Part shown: positions 12,188 to 25,187 of the stretch, piece after piece
How the letters are laid out: every line of letters starts with the position of its first letter
Numbering within the stretch: the first letter of the stretch is position 1
Source: Linepithema humile
Taxonomy: Eukaryota; Arthropoda; Insecta; Hymenoptera; Formicidae
DNA length: 64,000 nt
NCBI RefSeq assembly: GCF_040581485.1
Contig: NC_090128.1
Span: forward strand, 44,174,931-44,238,930
Direction of reading: 5' to 3'
The notes under the pieces: model-generated
What the model saw: only the letters and a program-made list of their open reading frames with translations
What the model was told of the DNA's origin: nothing
Database searches by the model: none
Position numbers and translations under genes: made by a program

Positions 12188-15100
12188 TATAATATTCTAA
12201 TTTTATTTTCTCGTATATTTATTAGAAACGTTATTTCTCAACAATTTAAATTGTCACTGCTAATATTATAAGAATTTACTAAAATTGCATTACATTGCAT
12301 TTACATTGCCATTTTTGCTCTCATCGTAAATAAAAACACCCACGTATATAATTTGATGCATTTTGATTGTTAATGCTGCTGTGTAATAATGCTGAGTATC
12401 ATTTATTTAATGTGTAAGTCGTAGAAATTTTCTATATAATTATCATTAAAACAAAAAAATTTTAATTTCTGAGAGAATGAAATAATATTATAATATAAGT
12501 AATATTACAGTATATATAATAATTACTGATATTTTGATATTCTGCCACAAAATAACATTTGATATCGTAATAGTAATATAATATTTCAAAATTATCTAAA
12601 AAAGCTGATTATATATGAAAAGAAGGTAATTTATGGGCTTTATGGTTTTTCCCTTAAAACCGCTAACGGATTAAGTTGAAACACGTATGTTTAACGTTAA
12701 TTGTATGTGTGCGCTTCGGATATTGGTCAAAGGCGGTGCACGTAAAGCGAACGTGGAAGCTAAAAAACATTTTCCCACGTTATCGTTTACACGTGCTTCG
12801 TAACTATCGCTTAACACGAGTAGCAACGCAATTACTATGACAAACATTTCGAAGCACGTGGGAAATTTGCAAATCTATTGCGCCGAGGTGTTTCGAAACA
12901 AGAGTACTCGATTCGACGTATCATTTCAATACGGGAATAAACGAAAACACGGAACTCTCCTTCACATGTGCCATGTACCGGGAAGCAATTCATTAGCCCT
13001 CTATCGCCCAATGTCCATTACGCGAAACTGCACTCTACGTTCAAGCGGAAGTGAGAGAATAAATTGTTTGTTTCCAGATCTTCGACGAATAATTGTGAAT
13101 TTTTGAATTCAAAAAATCTCGCATAAAATAATGCATCGCCAAGCGAAAGTACATCTTATCGAACGCTAAAACATGACGCAAAAAAAAAAAAATGCTCGAC
13201 GGATATCCGATCAATATTGGTGGCACTAATTGCTGCTCGAATGAGTTCTAATTGACAAGCAGATGCCTCATCAGCATCGCAGCAGGAAAGCAGGTGGTAA
13301 TGCCGTCAGGAAAACAGAAGGATGACGACAACAGCAACGACACTTCATGTCGGTTATTACAGAACGGAAAGTTTCATCCCTGCTGCGTCAGCGAAATCTG
13401 CTTCATGAGCGCATTGTGCAACATCGATCTCCGCCTGACTATACAAATATAAGGTAATCCGGTGAATCTACAAAAAAATAGAAAAAGAGATCGAGTACTA
13501 TCAATAAACCAGCATAGTTTATTTGGAAAGAATATGCCAATACTAAAAATATTATTTCAAATGGCAGCGTGATTTCGTTAAATTAAACAAAATTTTTTGA
13601 GGAAAATTTTACTCTAATTTTTCTTTAACGTTAAAAAAATAATGCTAAAATTAAATTAAAAAATAAAGTTTTATTACATGTATTGTATTTGCTACTGAAA
13701 AGGTTTATTTTGTAAAAAGTTTTTTTCAAATTTACTTTTGTAATCTTTAATGTAATTTCCTTAGGAAATTTTCCTTAGGAAACTATGGACAATTAATCAT
13801 TAATTAATCTATAATTAAAATGAAACATTCTATAATGCATACCTTACTTATCTATATTATTTATATTGAATTTATATTGATTCAATCAAATTATACGATA
13901 TATTTAATGGAATTCCTTCGCGTTAATTATCTCGCAACAAGTCTATTAATTTTAAGGTTAATTGAGCGTATCATTCTTGCACATAGAAAAATTTTATCTA
14001 AGCTGAAGAAGTGTCAACGAATGTGGCACATTAAATTTTACAGAGATTAATACTCTCTAAAATAATGTAACATTTTTGTTAATATATATCTCTATTCAGA
14101 ATTCATTATCATGCTCATTAGCATGTCTCTTCAGAATTCATTATCGTGCTCAGCTCCACATCCAGCCTAAAAAACTAGTAAAACTCCTTACAAACTACAA
14201 GTAAAAATAACTTCTGCAAAAAAGTTCCATAATTTATATATTTTTGCGGGAAAATAGCGCGATCTTCGCAATGAACTTTGAAGGAACGCAACCTACATAC
14301 GCATTCTCCGAGCGAGCCACTATTGTACGCAATACTTCGAATATCTGAAATTTTCCCCAGTATTTTAGAGCCAGGATATTCCAAGTGGAGCGTCATCGAT
14401 TGATCTTTGCTCGATCGCGCGATATCGAGTCAGCCCGATTGAATCTTTGATCATTTTTGAGGTCGAGTGCCATTGACTAACAACGGGTCCCACCGTCGTC
14501 GCTCTTTATTGGCCCCTTTCTGACGAGGCTAAGCAGGAAGACCGAGTTTTAATCCACCATAGTACTAGTCATTCTTATTCGTCCGCCCACAGAAGTGGAA
14601 GGGTAAAGCGCGAACAATGGCGTGCGAAAGGAAACGCTTTGATCCGCGCACGTTTTTCAGGCTTACTTGCACTCGTGTTTCCGCCGGTTGCGGATGAAAA
14701 ATCCAAAGGGCTATACATTGTATGCGATAATGCGTTTAAATGAAAAGATAAGAATGCGAGATGACATTACATTTATAAACCCAACCGTGCAATTTGCGAA
14801 TTATGTTCTTTATTGTTTTGAATCTTACGTGCACGTAAACACAAAGTGTCACAGCGTTTAAGTGACTGTTTCCTTCGGCTTTTTAAATTAAAGAAACAGA
14901 ACGTAAAGTTACCCTTCAAAATTTTAATATATTACTAATAAAATTTGTAACAAAGAGAATAAAATAATATTTAAACGTCGTTAAATCTTCAAATTCCAAT
15001 CGTCACTAAATACATCTCAATTTTATATATGACTGTTTAATGAAAATTTTCTATGTACGTGTGATTAATTCCAAACTATAGCAACACATTTGTTTTTTAC

Positions 15101-18100
15101 TTGAAAAAAGCTCAAACAAATGCAAAAATCGATTTTTAGGCCAAAGAAAATAAACCATTTGTCTGTTATCTTTATCGCATCAACACTTTTACTTTGTACG
15201 ACAGAACGGTCTATCCTTTGGTGTAGAAATTGAACCAATTCTGAGAATCCTAAAAGCGCATTAATCAAAAATACATCCTTTCAACGTAGGGCACGTTTAT
15301 TCACGCTCGCGCACGCCGCTGTATAAGCGAACGATGCTGTAGATTGCTCGTCAGAGAGACCGTCTGGTCTCGCCCTAATGACGCCTCGTTAAGGCTTGAT
15401 TTAATTTTCAAGCTGTAGAAGAGTCTTCGACGCTCGTAAAGAACTCGCCGCGCTGCACTGGCTGTCGTAACAGCAGGGTCAATTTTTGGAGCGGCTCGCA
15501 GCCGCGCTAAAGCAGAGTCTAGACAATTCAACCTTGCTCCTGTCTCTCGTAAAGCAGGCTCGGAACGAAGTCAACTCGCCAATATATAAAATTACGAATT
15601 AGACTTGAGTTGAAATAAATGCGAAAAACGTGTAATATATATTTTACGACGATTTAACACAATTTTATTACACGATTTATGAGCAATAATTTTTAAGCAC
15701 AAATTGCACCTTTTAATTTGAGGTATTATCGTGAAGTAGATGTGGCAAAGAGGATCAGCTACGTGAAAACCCTTAATCATCATCAAGTAAACTATAGAAT
15801 CGGCTCGAGTGGCTCGTAATTATCGTAAAGTACAGTTCAAATCAATTCAACTTCGCTCCAAACTACCGTGGAAGGAACTAGATTAATAGACAGATCGGTT
15901 CTATTCGTAATTATCGCTGAAATAGATTAGAAGTCATTCATGCTTCTTATATTTCTTATTTATTTTAGTCGGAATATAACGCGAGATAGTTGACGATTGT
16001 AATCGTCGCAAGAGTAATAAATTCTAGAGAAACTCATTTTGAAGGGATTTTTGCAAGCTCGATGTAATTAAGAATTGGATCGAGCTTGTAAGTAAACGCC
16101 AAATTCGGGAGAATCGAGTCTGCCAAATATCGTCAGCCATGAGAAGAAGCGTATACGAACTTCGACAGTTGCAATTCGCAACAAGCTCGCAGACATTGCG
16201 ATGGAGATTCCGAATGAGGTCGGACGAGGTGCATGACGCCGGCCGTTACAAGACGAGTGGGAAGATACGGCGGGGCCGGGGCGGGGCGGATGGAAGAGAT
16301 GCGAGGAAACGAGGTTTGGGCGGATCACCGTAATTTAAGAGCCACGGGCCCTGCACGCTCGTGCACAAACTTAATCCACTCATTACATGGCATGCACAAT
16401 GACGTGAACTGCATTCGCACGAACGCATGCGGAATCTTCAAATTGCTTTTAGGTAATTGCGGCCGACTCTTCTTCTTGGACGTCGCGTGAGTAAATACTC
16501 ACGTTAGAAGAAGAATTTTAATGGATCCACGGGAGGTTAATATATTCAGCACATAAACTCCAAATGACGTCGCGACGTACGCGTTTTATCGAATCGCCGG
16601 CATAATATACTTTGCGTTTTTTTTATCAAGAAAGAAGTAAGTAGTTCTGCAAATGGCTCGTCTTGTGTCTTTTCAACGCTACTTTTACGATACGGCTAAG
16701 TCTGTTCGTTCAAGAAATAACACGCGTATATTTTGCTAGCGGAGTTCAGAAATTTTATTAATGAACGCGACTCTCTATTTCAGAGATGGAAGCTACTTTG
16801 AAGCAAGAGAATGTGCTTGATATAAGGACTAGCAAAGTTGCTGAATTTAACCCACGACAAAAACAAGTTCATTATTCTTTAATTTATAGCATTTACTGTC
16901 TTCTAAAATAATGCTGCCTAAAGCGTCAGCGCGTAACAATATAATATGCAATTAAAATAGAGTTAGCATATCTTTTCGCAAAACCATGATTTATTAAGAG
17001 CTCTTTATTTTTAATAGTTCTATTGTTCCAATAATAAATAGAATAAATAATTCTAGCCATTAAACTTAATAAAAGAATTGAATTTCAGTAATAAGAGAGA
17101 AGAGCCAGGTTCACGCTGCATCTTAATCTGTTCTGCGAGATAAACATTAAGTTACAAAACATTTACAAAATTGCAACAGCTTTTACAATCTTCAAAAACT
17201 GGTGAAGAAATTCTCGCAGGACAAATTGAGACCAGAACACTCACACACGCATATTTCGTCGCGGCTCTAAAAAACTCGTAGAAGAAGAGGAGTTTCGCAG
17301 AATTTGTGAGACATAACAAACAAATAACTAATGTAAACGCTTAAGACACTTTAAACAGTATAATGTGGAAATTTACCTTAAGCATATTTAACTTTCGAGC
17401 ACATATATCAACAACTATGTATACACGCGTACACATTCGTATGCATGCAATCCCGTGCTTGCACAATAAGCAAATTCGACAAAATATGCAGAAAGATAAA
17501 GAAAGACTTGTAATTAAGCAAAAATTTTCATTGAATTTCCATCTTGTAGCGTAAAATTTTAATCTTTCGACCATTATTATCCTGGATTGGATTAGCGATC
17601 TCAATCGCGATGAAGAGCAATCATTCTTCTCTCATTAAGAATCTCGCGCATCGTATTGGTGTTTCGCATACATCACGTCAGTATACATCTGGGCTCTCGT
17701 TTGGATTCGCGTTATAAATCAAGTGGAAATGTGGAAAGAAGAAAGAGGGAGCGCAGAAGTAACGAAGAAGACCCCGCGGATTGTCAGCAGATATTGGACA
17801 GATGTCGCGTTGCATGTGCAAATGTACGAACGAAATGTTGGAAGCAGAGAATCCTGAACTCGAGAATCAAGAACGACGTTGGGCGGATTCGCGTCGCACT
17901 ACGATAAACTTGCATAGAAATATATGAACTATAAAAATATATAAACATAAAAATATATGCACTCGCAGATATACACAAACACAGGCGTCGTGTCGGTGTG
18001 CGCGATCCACGGCCTAGATATGAGAGAGATTTAGTATGAGGATTTTTAAAATATGAAATGCAATATGATGACTTGCAAACGTCACATTATATTCGATTAT

Positions 18101-19425
18101 GCACTTTTAAAAGTCTGCTTCAGCAATGCGAACAAAAATGCAATATTTGTCTTGCTATTTTCGATTAACAATATTCTCCCTCGGATTTGTTTTGATTAAT
18201 AATATTCGTGTTGTAAAAAAAAACAAAAAAAAAACAAAACGTCGATAACGCGAGATAAGAAAAATAAAAATCTTGAAGCATTTTATCGTGCACACAGTTG
18301 AGAGCGTGATCAAACGAAATCGCCGTATCATCGTGAAATTAATTGCGCCGTGGCTCTCACGACAGGTGCGATCGGGTAAGAATCCAACGAGTGTAGTAGC
18401 GTAATTCGATAATGGATGTTCTTAACGATCGTGAGAGTCGCACCTCTCGCACCACAGTCGGCGGGGTGCGTCGCGACAATTAATCACCCGCCGCGCTGTA
18501 CCGCCACTTGATTTCTTGTCGGGCGAAATATCCAGCCCCGTTCTTGCGCGCACCCTCCGTTCGCGTCGCCGATTCCGACTCCGAGACTCGAGAAATGGGA
18601 AGCGCCATCGGACACGTAACGATCCGGACAAGCAGCAATCATTCGCGTCGCTTGATAGTCTAATAATCGTCGCTCCATATTACACAGTATCTCTTCTAAG
18701 CAGTATTCTAAGCGCAATCGTGTCGTTTCGAGATGCCTGTCAGCGTCTATTTTTAATTACGGATATTTTCGTCCCTTCATTATCCGCGACTTGACAACTT
18801 GGAAAAGTAAAGTTTAGAGGTGAAAAGTTTCGGCTATCAACAGATCTTTATACACTGAAATCTAGCTCTATCAGTTCTATCAATAGGTTTGACAAGTTAG
18901 TAAAAGTAATTTGATATTTAGTTGATAGAGGCAGTTCAGTTTCTGTTCTAATCATCTCTTTCATTTTGATGAATGTGAAAACTCTTTGCAAATCACATTT
19001 TTCATCTCGGATATTTACAGAACTGTTATCTTCAAGCTTTTCCTCGCTCCTCTCTTTCATTAGCAAGAACTTTGAAAACGTGTTATTGTGGAGATAATTA
19101 AAATTTGAAAAACATTAATTTTTAATTCCACCATCGGATCGATTGTATATTCTGTACAACGCATAATGAAAAAAAGATTAAATGCATTCCATTTGTATAC
19201 ACTGTCATTTGCATCCATTTGTGCGAGTCATAAAATATGCACGAGTTTATATTTTTTTAATTCAAAATTAATGAAATATTTATGTCTTAATTCTTCATAA
19301 AAAAAATCCATATTTGACTTCAATATTTTTCACTCTCGAATAAGTCATTTTAAAATAAAAGATCGTATAAAAAAAAGATTCGGATTAGAGAAGAAAGAAG
19401 GAGATCGATAGAAAGAAATATATTT
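12188..19425. other. Non-coding stretch with several GC-rich islands
   Basis: About 7 kb without recognisable coding sequence. AT-rich DNA is interrupted by GC/CpG-richer patches at about 12700-13040, 14400-14680, 15300-15560, 16120-16500, 17640-17900 and 18300-18720. Open frames in these patches overlap on both strands and show no domain motifs. A short direct repeat (TTCAGAATTCATTATC at 14095 and 14130) and a hairpin at 16054-16088 are the only structures noted. The islands may be regulatory; this is inference from composition only. Confidence 0.45.
16054..16088. repeat. Short inverted repeat
   Basis: CAAGCTCGAT and ATCGAGCTTG form a perfect 10-bp stem with a 15-base loop. There is no associated coding sequence or U-run. 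Confidence 0.55.
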
Positions 19426-19596
19426 ACCTGACCTTTGATTTACGCGGCATTTTTTTTGTGCTGTACTTTTTTCATGCAATCAATAATCACTTAATTTACG
19501 CGGTACTTTCTAACGCGGTTTTTAGCTTTACGCGATACAAGACCGCGCAACGAAAACGATGTGGAACGTATCTTCCGCGTAAATCAAGGAACAGGT
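19426..19596. mobile_element. MITE with ACCTG..TTGATTTACGCGG inverted repeats (pogo/Tigger-like?)
   Basis: The left end ACCTGACCTTTGATTTACGCGG pairs with the right end read in reverse, which has ACCTGTTC then CTTGATTTACGCGG: about 22 bp with three mismatches. The 171-bp body has internal repeats of TTTACGCGGTA-like sequence and no coding capacity. TA occurs next to or near both ends, but an exact target duplication is not clear. Assignment to a pogo/Tigger-type family rests on the look of the ends only. Confidence 0.65.
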
Positions 19597-20335
<739 letters not shown>

Positions 20336-21232
20336 TTCCATAATCTATGTATACATGCGAACGCACGGAACGAGAGTGTGCCAGATCCATGCGGCTTCCA
20401 TGTTTCAAACCATATGATAGAAAACTGCAATTCTAGAACCATGAAACACTCTCAATCCGTTATGACGCGACAAAATTGCAACTACGGTGCATTACTCAAT
20501 AACACAGCCGTGTCGCCCCTTTTTCCCAATCCGAACTCGGTACAAACAACAATATAAAATCTCTCAATCTCGGATACAAGTGTAAGAATATAGGTAATAT
20601 ATATATATATATATATATAGTGAGACCATTCGCGACAAGCGTCGGTAGGCCACACGTGTATTGGCCGATTAATGCCATCTATTAGAAGGAAGAGACAAAT
20701 AGGAAAAATCGGAGCCGTTAATTCGGAGCTACGAGATAAGAGAGAACGACGAAGACGAACAGTTGAGAGAGTGTCCTTACGGCCGTGCGAGCGTGTACTG
20801 GTCCGGAGTTTTTCTAAATAAAAAGGTGTTGAAAGAACAATTAAAAGTAGAAGGTGCGAGCGTGCACTAAGTGTTTAAAAAAGGTGAGCGTACCTTTAAT
20901 AAGAAACTTTTTATTAACTTTTGGAAAAAGGGAACGTGGCATATCGCGACCCCCTCTTTTCCTCGTGTATTAATTTGTGTATTAAATATAGTACCAGTGT
21001 TGTTCTACAAGACGATTTATTATTTAAAAAAGAACCTCTCGTTCATCCTAAACCTTACACAAGTGTATATATATCTAAAATAAAAAAAACAAGGTACAGG
21101 GACAAAGAATAATGACGAAATGAGAATTAAGATCTCAAACTAACATTTCGAAAATTATTTGATAAACAACATCAAATAATATTTTGCTCGGAATTGCAAC
21201 AATCCTGACCAAAAAATTTCTTCACAAAAATA
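20336..21232. other. Non-coding spacer, with (TA)n at 20597-20619
   Basis: Contains a 23-bp TA microsatellite at 20597-20619 and otherwise ordinary sequence up to the hAT target site. Open frames at 20871-21112 are short and lack motifs. Confidence 0.5.
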
Positions 21233-21240
21233 GTTGTTAC
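21233..21240. other. Left 8-bp target-site duplication of the hAT element
   Basis: GTTGTTAC precedes the element end CAGGACCGGATTAA and is repeated exactly at 25180-25187. Eight-base duplications are the hallmark of hAT transposition. Confidence 0.95.
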
Positions 21241-21389
21241 CAGGACCGGATTAACGTAATGGCCAACCCGGCTTTTGCCGGGGGCCTCGCAATTAGAGGG
21301 GCCTCAAGTTTGTTGAAATATTTTCCAAAAAAAAACCATTTAACAGCAAATTAGCAAATAAAAACTTTTTTTTAATTTGTGAAAATTCT

Positions 21390-21690
21390 CGTAGCGCTCG
21401 GTGCTTGACGCTCAGTGATGCGCCGACGATGCCGACAGCGTCGAGCCGTCAAGCCGTCTAGCGGTCTAGCCGCCGAGCGCCGAGCCGCCGAGCACCGAGC
21501 TACGATTTTCATTTCTTGTATGCGCCCCCACCACACGCTCCGGCAGCAGGCAGCTAGCGTAGCGTCCAGAAATCCGAAATCACTGATAGCTGATAGCGGC
21601 GGCAGCGGCGCGCGGCGCTTCGACTCTATTCGACAAGTCGGCAATAGGCTCCATTCGTCCGCTACTACTTCTTGCACTCGCTAGAGAAAT
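21390..21690. repeat. GC-rich subterminal repeat block of the hAT element
   Basis: Short motifs related to CGAGCCG/CCGTC/GCGGTCTAGC recur in both orientations, especially at 21430-21500. hAT transposases generally need subterminal motifs in addition to the terminal repeats, so this block is a candidate binding array. Overlapping open frames here are side products of GC content. Confidence 0.5.
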
Positions 21691-21928
21691 GTAACTCTAG
21701 ATCAAGGAACAGTTTCGTATATTTTCCAAGAGATAATTTAGTTTTTTAGCGCTCAGGGTTAATGAAACTTTTAAGTTTTGATTGAGAATAAAGTAATTTA
21801 TTTCAAACGCTTGTAATAAGAAATACTAAAAAAAGAGAAGCCAGGAAATTAATTAGTGTCTTTTTTGTTGCTTTGTGTCTTTCTATTTCCTTGTCTTTTG
21901 CTATTTTTTACGGCACATTTATAGCAAA

Positions 21929-24800
21929 ATAAAACGAAATTTTGAAAGTGGAGCTCAAAAAAGGAAAAAAGTTAAAAAAGAAGAATTATTCATTAAAAAT
22001 CTGAAAAATATAAATTCGTATTTTCAAACAACAAATACTAGCACTGAAAATAGTACAGATGTCACTACTCTGTCTGTTAATTTAGATTCCTCTGTGTCTA
22101 ATTCTTCTTCCATTTTACCTGTCGATCAAAATGATAATACTGAAACTGTCATTTCTTATTCTGACAATGACAACGGATCTAAAGGACAGAGTACAGATCC
22201 ACCATTGGAACCACACGTTTTGGAAATCGGTCCATCTACATCTAATACTCCCAACTATATTGAATCAAATTATACTGATGATCGGATAAATGATAATGGA
22301 CAAAGTGCTATTCCTCATATTTCTGATAGTCAATTAAATGAACCAAGTTCAGATCCAGCTTTATGGGAGCTTTTTCGAGGAAGTCGAAACGCATTACAGG
22401 AATACTGGATTAAAAATGGATTTACAAAATGCCAAAATTTCGATGTACATGCGGATTATAAGGCATCAGTTCGAAACTATGAAAGTATTGAAGGAAACAA
22501 AAAAATCAATCGACCCAGAAAATTACAAAATTCCTATTTTTACCGGGAACTTCAAAATGGAGAAAAGGTTAAACGCGAGTGGGTTTTATATTCGCCGTCT
22601 CAAGGCAAAATTTTTTGCTTTCCTTGTAAATTGCTCAATGAGTCGGATACTTCATTTACAACTGGCTTTAATGATTGGAAACATGGATTAAAATCCATTT
22701 CAGATCATGAAAATAGCTCTGAGCATAGAAAAAATTTATATACTTATATCAGGCGCACAAAAGTAGTCGGAAGAATAGATACTGAACTACAACTTCAACT
22801 TAACGAAGAACGTAATTACTGGATCGAAGTATTTCGAAGAATAGTTGCTGTGATAAAATTTCTAGCATCAAGAGGTTTGCCTTTTAGAGGTAGTAATGAA
22901 ATTTTCGGTTCTAACAGAAATGGTAATTACTTAGGAATGTTAGAACTAATAAGCGAATTTGATCCATTTTTGCGCGAACATATAAAAAAGTTTGGGAATA
23001 GTGGACGAGGAAAAACTTCTTTTCTTTCCTCAACAATATGTGAAGAATTAATCGAGATTATGGGAAAAAAAGTATTTATGGGAATTATAGCCGAGATACG
23101 ACAAGCGAAATATTATTCTATTTCAATAGATTCAACGCCTGATGTAAGTCATGTAGATCAGTTGACTTTCATTATCCGATATTGTAAAAACGGTAAATCA
23201 GTTGAACGATTCTTAATGTTTATACCGATTTATGGGCACGACGCAGAGAATCTGTGTGAAGTTGTCATCAAGTTTCTAAATGAAAATGATATATCCATTT
23301 CAAATTGCCGAGGCCAGTCGTATGATAATGCCGCAAATATGGCTGGACGATATAAATGGATTGCAGGCCAGAATTAATGACATTAATTCTTTAGCATTTT
23401 TTATTCCCTGTAGTGCACATTCTCTAAATCTTGTTGGCGTTCAAGCCGCACAATCAACAGAAGAAGTTTGTAAATATTTTGATTTCGTTCAAAACCTATA
23501 TACTTTCTTTTCTGCGTCAACGCACCGATGGGCTGTATTAATAAGAGCATTAGCTACTTTAGGTCCAAGACAAAAAGTAGTTAAAAATTTGTCTGATACG
23601 CGCTGGTCAGCTCGTGCTGATGCTGTTTTCGCATTAAATAATGGATATAAAACTATCAAAACAGCTTTAGAAACACTCATTACTGCTGAAAATGAATCCG
23701 AAGAAACTAAAACCCGAGCTACTGGTTTGAAGAAAAATATGGAAAGATTGGAAACGGTTTTTCTAACTATTTTTTGGAACGATGTATTAATGAGACTTAA
23801 TAAAACGAATAAGATGTTACAGAAAACAACGTTGACCTTGTCTGTTGCTGTCAAAATTTTGAAATCTTTGACGTTATATATTAGCGAAAAGAGAAATAAA
23901 TTTGATTGGTACGAAAAGCGTGCAAATGAGATTGCGCCAAATTCTGTTTACAAAGATATTAACAAACGCATCAAAAAACGTAGTACTCGTTTGACTTATT
24001 TCGATAATACGGATACACTAGATCCAGATGTGATTCTAGAAGGAAGTGAAAAATTTAAAATTGAAACTTTCTTGCCTGTTATTGACACACTTTTAAATAA
24101 TTTGACTAAACGCTCTAAAGCTTATGAAAACATTTTTGAAGTATTTGGATTTTTGGAAATTTTGACTGATGTAAATGAGCAAACGTTGACAAATTCATGT
24201 ACACATTTTGCTTCTATTTACAATAGGGACGTAAATGAAACAGAATTGATATCAGAATGTTTTCATTTAAGAGCATATTTGAAAAATGAATTAAAAATTA
24301 ATTCACACTTATTGCAAAAAGAAAAATTTTCTACAGAGAAGGAGGAATTTAAAGATGGGACAAAAGATATAGAAGGTCAGGAAAAAATAAAAAAGCAGGA
24401 GGAAGAAATGAGTGAATCGGAAAGAACTACCGTTAGAGAAAGTGACAGTGATCAAGAAGCAGATCTTAATGAAGAAAAATCTGAAAATGCCTCAATACAA
24501 AAATTAAATTTAAAAAGTTTGTATTACTATTTATATGAAAATCACCTCTTTGAAGCTTTTCCAAATGTAGAAATAGCATTGCGCATTCATCTCTGTATGA
24601 TGATCAGTAATGCTACAGGGGAGAGATCATTTTCAAAATTGAAATTAATTAAGAATGTTTTAAGAAATACAATGATAGAAGGAAGATTGAACAATTTGAG
24701 TATTATTAGCATTGAAAACGAGTTTTTTAAAGCATTAAATTTCAATGATGTTATTCAAGATTTCGCGAATAAAAAGTTAAGAAGACGTTTGGTACATTAA
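21929..24800 (+). pseudogene. hAT transposase with TTF-type zinc finger (ZMYM1-like), one frameshift
   Basis: The coding region reads in two overlapping frames, about 21929-23377 and 23280-24800, which together give a roughly 955-residue protein. Features in order: a basic start (KRNFESGAQKRKK), a Ser/Asp-rich linker, a TTF zinc finger (about 22570-22740: FCFPCKLL, then a His pair), the first catalytic Asp in SIDST (codon 23129), the second in GQSYDNAANMAG (codon 23324), the family motif DTRWSAR, an acidic/lysine-rich insert (24340-24490), and the C-terminal NATGERSFSKLKLIKN motif (24609 on). The frame changes at the A-run 23354-23356, where one extra A would explain it. The expected start codon reads ATA (21929-21931), and no in-frame ATG precedes the zinc finger. 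It is probably inactive unless spliced or corrected. A base-call error in the A-run cannot be excluded. Confidence 0.9.
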
Positions 24801-24809
24801 TGTAATTTA

Positions 24810-24818
<9 letters not shown>

Positions 24819-24846
<28 letters not shown>
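24819..24846. repeat. (TA)n microsatellite in the hAT 3' region
   Basis: About 14 TA units lie just after the transposase stop, within the element. Confidence 0.9.
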
Positions 24847-25006
24847 CTAATATTAACACTAAGATATATATTAAAAGAAAGACAAATAAAAATTTTTTAT
24901 TGTTCATTAAAAAGTAAAAAAAAACAAAAATCTCAAAAAAATAATTTAAAAAAATCATAAAAATCATAAAAACTATAAAAACACAAAAAAAAACAAGAAG
25001 AAAAAA

Positions 25007-25044
25007 CTCCATTGACGGGTCTCCACCTTGACGTGGTAATGGAG
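25007..25044. repeat. Imperfect hairpin near the hAT right end
   Basis: CTCCATT pairs with AATGGAG, and inside it CCAC pairs with GTGG around CTTGAC. It may be a subterminal transposase site or mark a short inserted sequence; no further evidence. Confidence 0.45.
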
Positions 25045-25179
25045 CTTAGGAATAAGATTTCTGACCAAGAGAAACCCAATATTTAATAAAGCCAAATAGC
25101 CAGTATTATTGAACATGGTACTAAGAGGCCTCATTACAAGAGATGGCCGGGGGCCCCAAACATGTTTAATCCGGCCCTG

Positions 25180-25187
25180 GTTGTTAC
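25180..25187. other. Right 8-bp target-site duplication of the hAT element
   Basis: GTTGTTAC directly follows CCGGCCCTG and is identical to 21233-21240. Confidence 0.95.

Larger units (their letters stand above)
21241..25179 (+). mobile_element. hAT DNA transposon, near full length (3,939 bp)
   Basis: The ends CAGGACCGGATTAA (left) and TTAATCCGGCCCTG (right) form 14-bp inverted repeats with one mismatch. They are bordered by an exact 8-bp duplication GTTGTTAC. Inside is a transposase region at 21929-24800 with a TTF-type zinc finger, an RNase H-like catalytic region and a C-terminal hAT dimerisation motif, interrupted by one frameshift. A GC-rich subterminal block (21390-21690) holds many GCCGAGC/GCCGTC-like repeats, a typical place for transposase-binding sites. 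The exact target duplication and long open frames point to a young insertion. Confidence 0.95.
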
